Made by a program: the position numbers and the translations under genes. Below are positions 6,714 through 10,370 of a stretch of 10,370 nucleotides of DNA, piece by piece (the first letter of the stretch is position 1; the number at the start of each line of letters is the position of its first letter). A model generated the notes under the pieces. The model was not told where the DNA came from and searched no databases. It worked only from the letters and a program-made list of their open reading frames with translations. This DNA is from an uncultured Dechloromonas sp. (GTDB lineage: Bacteria; Pseudomonadota; Gammaproteobacteria; Burkholderiales; Rhodocyclaceae): assembly GCA_937996725.1 (NCBI GenBank), contig CALKUR010000007.1, forward strand, positions 1 through 10,370, in the 5' to 3' direction.

Positions 6714-8135
6714 ATGAAGATTTTATTGGTTGCGTTTTCGTCCATCGCTATTCTATTCGGCATTGCCCAGCCTGTCTCGGCCAATGAGGGCCCGGCCATT
6801 GACCGTTTTATTAAATCGCTGGCGGCGGTGGATATCCCTGCCGCTAATGTGAGCATCGTGGCGCAACCGCTCGATCATAGCGGCAAGACCTGGTCTTTAC
6901 ATCCGAATGCGCTGCGCCTGACGGCGTCGACCGCCAAACTATATACAACCTATGCCGCACTGGTGAAACTTGGCCCGGCCACCACCCTGAAGACCGAGGT
7001 CTGGCAAAACGGCAATGACTTCATCCTCGTCGGCAGCGGCGACCCGTCGATGACGGTCGAACGGCTGTCGAGTCTGCTGCGCCAATTACGCGCCCAGGGC
7101 ATCAAAGACATGCGTGGCAACATCGTGCTGGATCGCTCGCGCTTTGGGCCGGCATCCGCCTTGCCCTTCGACCCCACCGCATTCGATGCGAAGCCGATGC
7201 GGCCGTATAACGTGGGGCCTGACGCCTTGTTACTCAACTTTCGCGCTATTCAGGTGGTGCTAACGCCGCAAAACGGCAACATACTGGCGCGGCTCGAAAC
7301 GCCGCTGGCCGGGGCTGAGATCGACAACCAACTGCAAGCGGGTGATGGTGCTTGCAGCGACTGGAAAGACGCCATTCAAAGCACCATCAGCAGCAGCTTC
7401 AAAATCACATTGAAGGGTAAGTTCCCACGCAGCTGTACCCCGCAAACCCTACAGCTTGCGGCGCATGGTTCCGATCTCGTCGGCGAGGCGGGTGCCAATA
7501 AATATGCCGAAGCGCTGATCCGTGGTCTGTGGCAAGAAATGGGCGGCAGCTGGAACGGTAAGGCTGTGAGCGGGCTCAAACCCGCTGCAGCAACGCTGGT
7601 CGCTAGCAGCGAATCGCAACCCGTAGCGCAACTCGTACGCGATATCAACAAGTACTCGAACAACGTGATGGCACGCCAGTTGTTTTTACTGCTTGCCGAT
7701 GCGCCTTCGACCCAGATCGGTGCGGAACAAGCGCTGCGCCAGACGCTGACTGCCCGCAACGTACCGATGAAGCATCTGGTCATTGAAAATGGTTCGGGGC
7801 TTTCTCGCAAGGAAGCCACCACGGCCGATGAAATGACTGCCCTGCTGCGCGTGATCTGGAATGATCCGCGTATGCCTGAGATGCTCAGCTCGCTGCCGAT
7901 TGGCGGTACTGACGGCACCTTAAAAAAGAATAAGAACAACGGCGGCGATACCGGACGCATCCGCTTAAAAACGGGCTCCCTGGAAAACGCCCGCACGGCG
8001 GCCGGCTACGTGCAAGACAACAACGGACGCTGGCATACGCTAGTGGTGATGATTCAAGACCCCAAGGCCACCGCCAACTACGGCGCGTTGCGCGAAGCCA
8101 TTGACCAACTCAGCAATAGCCTCGCCAACCGGTGA
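6714..8135 (+). CDS. dacB: D-alanyl-D-alanine carboxypeptidase/endopeptidase, PBP4 type (peptidase S13)
   Basis: 473 residues, the usual length for DacB/PBP4. A Sec signal peptide is clear: MKILLVAFSSIAILFGIAQPVSA, with likely cleavage after Ala23. All three penicillin-binding motifs are present: SxxK as Ser72-Thr-Ala-Lys75 within TASTAKLYTTYAAL, SxN as Ser315-Asn-Asn317 in NKYSNNVMARQ, and KTG as Lys419-Thr-Gly421 in RLKTGSLENA. The roughly 240 residues between the first two motifs carry the family's inserted domains, including LVGSGDPSM (105-113). Cys214 and Cys241 could pair in the periplasm. The enzyme trims the terminal D-Ala of peptidoglycan stem peptides and can cut cross-links. An upstream in-frame ATG at 6633 would add 27 non-signal-like residues read over the lipoprotein gene, so 6714 is preferred. 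Its start faces the lipoprotein start only 10 bp away. Confidence 0.94.
   Translation: MKILLVAFSSIAILFGIAQPVSANEGPAIDRFIKSLAAVDIPAANVSIVAQPLDHSGKTWSLHPNALRLTASTAKLYTTYAALVKLGPATTLKTEVWQNGNDFILVGSGDPSMTVERLSSLLRQLRAQGIKDMRGNIVLDRSRFGPASALPFDPTAFDAKPMRPYNVGPDALLLNFRAIQVVLTPQNGNILARLETPLAGAEIDNQLQAGDGACSDWKDAIQSTISSSFKITLKGKFPRSCTPQTLQLAAHGSDLVGEAGANKYAEALIRGLWQEMGGSWNGKAVSGLKPAAATLVASSESQPVAQLVRDINKYSNNVMARQLFLLLADAPSTQIGAEQALRQTLTARNVPMKHLVIENGSGLSRKEATTADEMTALLRVIWNDPRMPEMLSSLPIGGTDGTLKKNKNNGGDTGRIRLKTGSLENARTAAGYVQDNNGRWHTLVVMIQDPKATANYGALREAIDQLSNSLANR
6750..6778 (-). promoter_or_regulatory. Candidate sigma70 promoter of the lipoprotein-LPS operon, inside dacB
   Basis: On the minus strand GAGACA (6778-6773; four of six to TTGACA) and TAGAAT (6755-6750; five of six to TATAAT) are separated by exactly 17 bp. 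The predicted start near 6743 gives a leader of about 40 nt ending in the GGAG site at 6713-6710. The element lies entirely within the signal-peptide codons of dacB, which is where a promoter must be given the 10-bp spacing of the divergent genes. Confidence 0.4.
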
Positions 8136-8144
8136 TGCGATAAT
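8136..8144 (+). promoter_or_regulatory. Candidate extended -10 promoter for ridA-recG
   Basis: TGCGATAAT matches the extended -10 consensus with one mismatch and starts directly after the dacB stop codon. No good -35 hexamer is found 16-18 bp upstream. Transcription would start near 8151, leaving a leader of about 34 nt before ridA. The 49-nt dacB-ridA gap shows no hairpin with a T-run, so read-through from dacB is equally possible. Confidence 0.3.
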
Positions 8145-8184
8145 TTAAGAAAATCCGTTCCGCAACTTTTTACAGAGCACCGCC

Positions 8185-8577
8185 ATGACCTCTTTCAAAA
8201 CACCCCGCACTATCGTCGCCACCCCGAAAGCCCCCGCCGCGATTGGCACCTATTCGCAAGCTGTGAACGTCAACGGCACGGTGTACTTGTCGGGCCAGAT
8301 CGGTCTCAACCCGGCGACCGGTGAGATGGTCGACGGCATCGACGCACAAATCACCCAAGTCTTTGAGAATCTGAAAGCCGTGGCCGAAGCGGCCGGCGGC
8401 TCGCTGAACCATATCGTCAAGCTCAATGTGTTTCTGACGGACCTCGGCAATTTCGCCAAGGTCAACGAGACCATGGCCAAATACTTTAGCGAGCCGTTCC
8501 CGGCCCGCGCTGCGGTCGGCGTCGCTGCGCTACCGCGCGGTGCGCAAGTGGAAGCCGACGCAGTACTGGTTCTGTAA
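8185..8577 (+). CDS. ridA: 2-iminobutanoate/2-iminopropanoate deaminase RidA
   Basis: 130 residues, the normal size for a RidA (YjgF/YER057c/UK114) subunit; the family forms cytosolic trimers. Signature blocks appear in order: PAAIGTYSQAV (17-27, with the active-site-region Tyr23), YLSGQIGLNPATGEM (34-48), VKLNVFLTDL (78-87), and FPARAAVGVAALPRGAQVEADAV (105-127). Arg108 is the residue equivalent to the substrate-carboxylate-binding Arg105 of E. coli RidA, and Glu123 matches the conserved C-terminal Glu. The enzyme hydrolyses reactive enamine/imine intermediates released by PLP enzymes such as threonine dehydratase, preventing damage by 2-aminoacrylate. The start ATG has AGAG (8174-8177) 7 nt upstream. 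The N-terminal stretch MTSFKTPRTIVATPK is a little longer than in E. coli. recG follows after 10 nt, so the two are probably co-transcribed. Confidence 0.95.
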   Translation: MTSFKTPRTIVATPKAPAAIGTYSQAVNVNGTVYLSGQIGLNPATGEMVDGIDAQITQVFENLKAVAEAAGGSLNHIVKLNVFLTDLGNFAKVNETMAKYFSEPFPARAAVGVAALPRGAQVEADAVLVL

Positions 8578-8590
8578 GGCAGCCCCATTG
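8576..8590 (+). promoter_or_regulatory. recG: recG ribosome binding site and TTG start codon
   Basis: AAGG (8576-8579), overlapping the ridA TAA stop, lies 8 nt before TTG at 8588-8590. No ATG or GTG exists in this frame between here and the conserved LHLPLRYED block. The TTG start gives an N-terminus of the expected length compared with E. coli RecG. Confidence 0.65.
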
Positions 8591-10370
8591 GCCAAGCCGG
8601 GCAAAACATCCTCCGGCATCGCGGCCGGCCTGGAGAAGCTCGGCTTACGCCGCCCGCTCGACTTTGCGTTGCACCTGCCGCTGCGCTACGAAGACCAGAC
8701 TCGCATTACCTTATTAGGCGATGCGCCTGCCGCCGGCCCGGCGCTATTCGCCATTCGGGTGCGCAACGTCACCGTTGCTTTCCGGCCGAAGCGTCAGTTG
8801 CTGGTGCAAGTGGAAGATGATAGCGGTCGCGCCAACCTACGGTTTCTCAATTTCTACGGCAGTCAGACCAAACAGTTCGAGCGTGCTCGCGACGAGGGGC
8901 TCACATTGCACGCCTGGGGCGAGTTACGCGGCGGCTATCTCGGGCCGGAACTGGTGCACCCGACGATCAGCAAACCCTCCGATGAAATAGCGGCAACGGC
9001 CCCGTCGGCAACACTGACGCCGCAGTACCCAACAACCGCTGGCGTGTCACAGACACAACTGCGCCAGCGCATCGGCAAAGTGCTTAAAGATCTGATGCTG
9101 GCCAACACACTGCCACAGACTGAGCACACAGGGCATCTGCCGCCGCTTTATGATGCTTTGCAGTTTTTACATGCGCCGCCGCCCGATGTTGATGTCGGCG
9201 CGCTGAATGCGCGCTCGCACCTCGCATGGCAACGTATCTGCCTCGAAGAGCTGGTGGCGCAACAACTCTCATTGCGTAAAGCACGGCTGGCTCGTCGACA
9301 GAAGGGCGCGCCGGTATTACGCGGCAATGGGTCACTGACCAATGCCTTATTGAAGCGCCTGCCATTTGCGCTGACTAAAGCACAGGAACGCGCCTACAGC
9401 GAAATCTGCGCGGATCTGAATGAAAGCCACCCGATGCAGCGGCTGCTGCAGGGTGATGTGGGTAGCGGCAAGACCATTGTTGCAGCACTCGCCGCGTGCC
9501 AGGCGATTGAAGCGGGTTACCAGGTCGCGTTTATGGCACCGACCGAATTGCTCGCAGAACAGCACTACAACAAATTGATCGAATGGCTCGAGCCCTTGGG
9601 CATCAAGATTGCCTGGCTATCGGGCAGCCAGAAGAAAGCTGATCGCTCGGCTCAGCTTTCGGGTACCGCTTCGGATGCGCAGCTGATTGTGGGTACGCAC
9701 GCGCTCATTGAAGACACGGTCGACTTTTCAAAGTTGGGCCTCGTCATCATCGATGAACAGCACCGCTTCGGCGTGGCGCAACGACTGGCCCTTCGTCAAA
9801 AGGGTAATAACCCGCACCAACTGATGATGTCGGCGACGCCGATTCCGCGCACATTAGCCATGAGCTATTTCGCCGACCTGGATTGCTCGGTGATCGACGA
9901 ACTACCACCGGGGCGCACGCCGATCCGCACCCGACTGATCGCCGATCTGCGTCGGGACGAGATCATTATGGCAATTCGCAACGCCATTGCCGCAGGCGAA
10001 CAATGTTATTGGGTGTGCCCGCTCATTGAAGAATCCGAGACGCTGGAACTGCAGACGGCCATCGACACCCATGCCTTACTCAGCGAGGCATTGCCCGAAT
10101 ACCAGGTCGGGCTGGTGCATGGCCGACTTAAGGCCGACGAGAAGGCCAAGACGATGCGTGCTTTTGCTGATGGCTCGGTGCAGCTGCTGGTAGCCACCAC
10201 CGTCATTGAAGTGGGGGTCGATGTGCCTAATGCCAGCCTGATGGTGATTGAACACGCCGAACGTTTTGGCCTCGCCCAGTTACACCAGTTACGCGGCCGG
10301 GTTGGGCGGGGTCAACGCGAGAGCACCTGCATTCTGATGTTCGGACAAGCGCTCTCCCAAACGGCCAAGG
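8588..10370 (+). CDS. recG: ATP-dependent DNA helicase RecG (3' end beyond the window)
   Basis: 594 residues are visible; RecG is usually about 690, so an estimated 90-100 C-terminal residues lie outside. The N-terminal wedge (OB-fold) domain opens with LEKLGLRRPLDFALHLPLRYED, matching the E. coli 'LHLPLRYEDRT' region, and continues through VEDDSGRANLRFLNFY. Superfamily 2 helicase motifs follow: motif I GDVGSGKT (289-296), MAPTELLAEQH, motif II DEQH (389-392) in IIDEQHRFGVAQR, motif III SATPIPRT (415-422), HGRLK (511-515), VATTVIEVGVDVPNA, and motif VI QLRGRVGRG (567-575). All look intact. RecG remodels stalled forks and migrates Holliday junctions in the cytosol. The start is a TTG, so a caller that accepts only ATG would miss the true N-terminus or the gene. 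It follows ridA after 10 nt, an order I recall from many betaproteobacteria. Confidence 0.95.
   Translation, partial: MAKPGKTSSGIAAGLEKLGLRRPLDFALHLPLRYEDQTRITLLGDAPAAGPALFAIRVRNVTVAFRPKRQLLVQVEDDSGRANLRFLNFYGSQTKQFERARDEGLTLHAWGELRGGYLGPELVHPTISKPSDEIAATAPSATLTPQYPTTAGVSQTQLRQRIGKVLKDLMLANTLPQTEHTGHLPPLYDALQFLHAPPPDVDVGALNARSHLAWQRICLEELVAQQLSLRKARLARRQKGAPVLRGNGSLTNALLKRLPFALTKAQERAYSEICADLNESHPMQRLLQGDVGSGKTIVAALAACQAIEAGYQVAFMAPTELLAEQHYNKLIEWLEPLGIKIAWLSGSQKKADRSAQLSGTASDAQLIVGTHALIEDTVDFSKLGLVIIDEQHRFGVAQRLALRQKGNNPHQLMMSATPIPRTLAMSYFADLDCSVIDELPPGRTPIRTRLIADLRRDEIIMAIRNAIAAGEQCYWVCPLIEESETLELQTAIDTHALLSEALPEYQVGLVHGRLKADEKAKTMRAFADGSVQLLVATTVIEVGVDVPNASLMVIEHAERFGLAQLHQLRGRVGRGQRESTCILMFGQALSQTAK

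Noticed and set aside
6704..6856. N-terminal extension of the lipoprotein reading frame to an ATG at 6856
   Set aside because: The extra 51 residues are not signal-like, would bury the lipoprotein signal sequence, and read antisense over dacB. GGAG before 6703 gives a better start.
7376..7996. Long antisense reading frame (206 codons) within dacB
   Set aside because: It is a compositional shadow in G+C-rich DNA: dacB on the other strand has complete family motifs, and the antisense protein resembles nothing and has no supporting ribosome site.
8136..8184. A terminator between dacB and ridA
   Set aside because: There is a short T-run (8167-8171) but no stable stem ahead of it.
1..10370. CRISPR array, tRNA/rRNA genes, insertion sequence, prophage or toxin-antitoxin/defence genes
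   Set aside because: No regularly spaced direct repeats, no tRNA-like cloverleaf or CCA-ended structure, no transposase-like protein and no terminal inverted repeats were seen. Nearly all sequence is accounted for by the nine genes.

Overview
The window looks like chromosomal DNA of a Gram-negative bacterium, most likely a betaproteobacterium. This rests on an MsbA-type lipid A flippase, lipopolysaccharide-type glycosyltransferases, a PBP4-type DacB, RidA followed directly by RecG, and a G+C content of about 55-60% in hand-counted lines. The genus cannot be told by eye. The first 20 bases are not biological: they match the 3' end of the Illumina TruSeq read-1 adapter, so the left edge is a contig end with untrimmed adapter.

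Left two thirds (22-6703, all on the minus strand, read from right to left): a six-gene envelope-polysaccharide operon. In transcription order it holds a small uncharacterised lipoprotein, a WaaG-like GT4 glycosyltransferase, MsbA, a glutamine-dependent asparagine-synthase-like amidotransferase (AsnB), a GT25 glycosyltransferase, and the N-terminal half of a second GT4 glycosyltransferase that is cut off by the adapter. Junctions are tight (6, 83, -1, 9 and 3 nt). Only the 83-nt gap before msbA has room for its own signals; it holds a weak promoter candidate and a 7-bp hairpin. Together the genes would build and decorate the LPS core or a related glycan and flip lipid A-core across the inner membrane. 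The AsnB suggests an amidated sugar or a similar amide modification.

Right third (6714-10370, plus strand): dacB (periplasmic D-Ala-D-Ala carboxypeptidase/endopeptidase), ridA (enamine/imine deaminase) and recG (branch-migration helicase). recG starts at a TTG and runs off the right edge with an estimated 90-100 residues missing.

The two halves diverge from one point: the ATG of the lipoprotein and the ATG of dacB are separated by only 10 bp, so each gene's promoter must lie inside the other gene. No tRNA, rRNA, CRISPR array, insertion sequence or frameshifted gene was seen, and no gene-free stretch exceeds about 85 bases. I found no convincing new multi-gene system. The points most worth following are the divergent start region, the unknown lipoprotein that heads the operon, the amidotransferase, and the adapter artefact.
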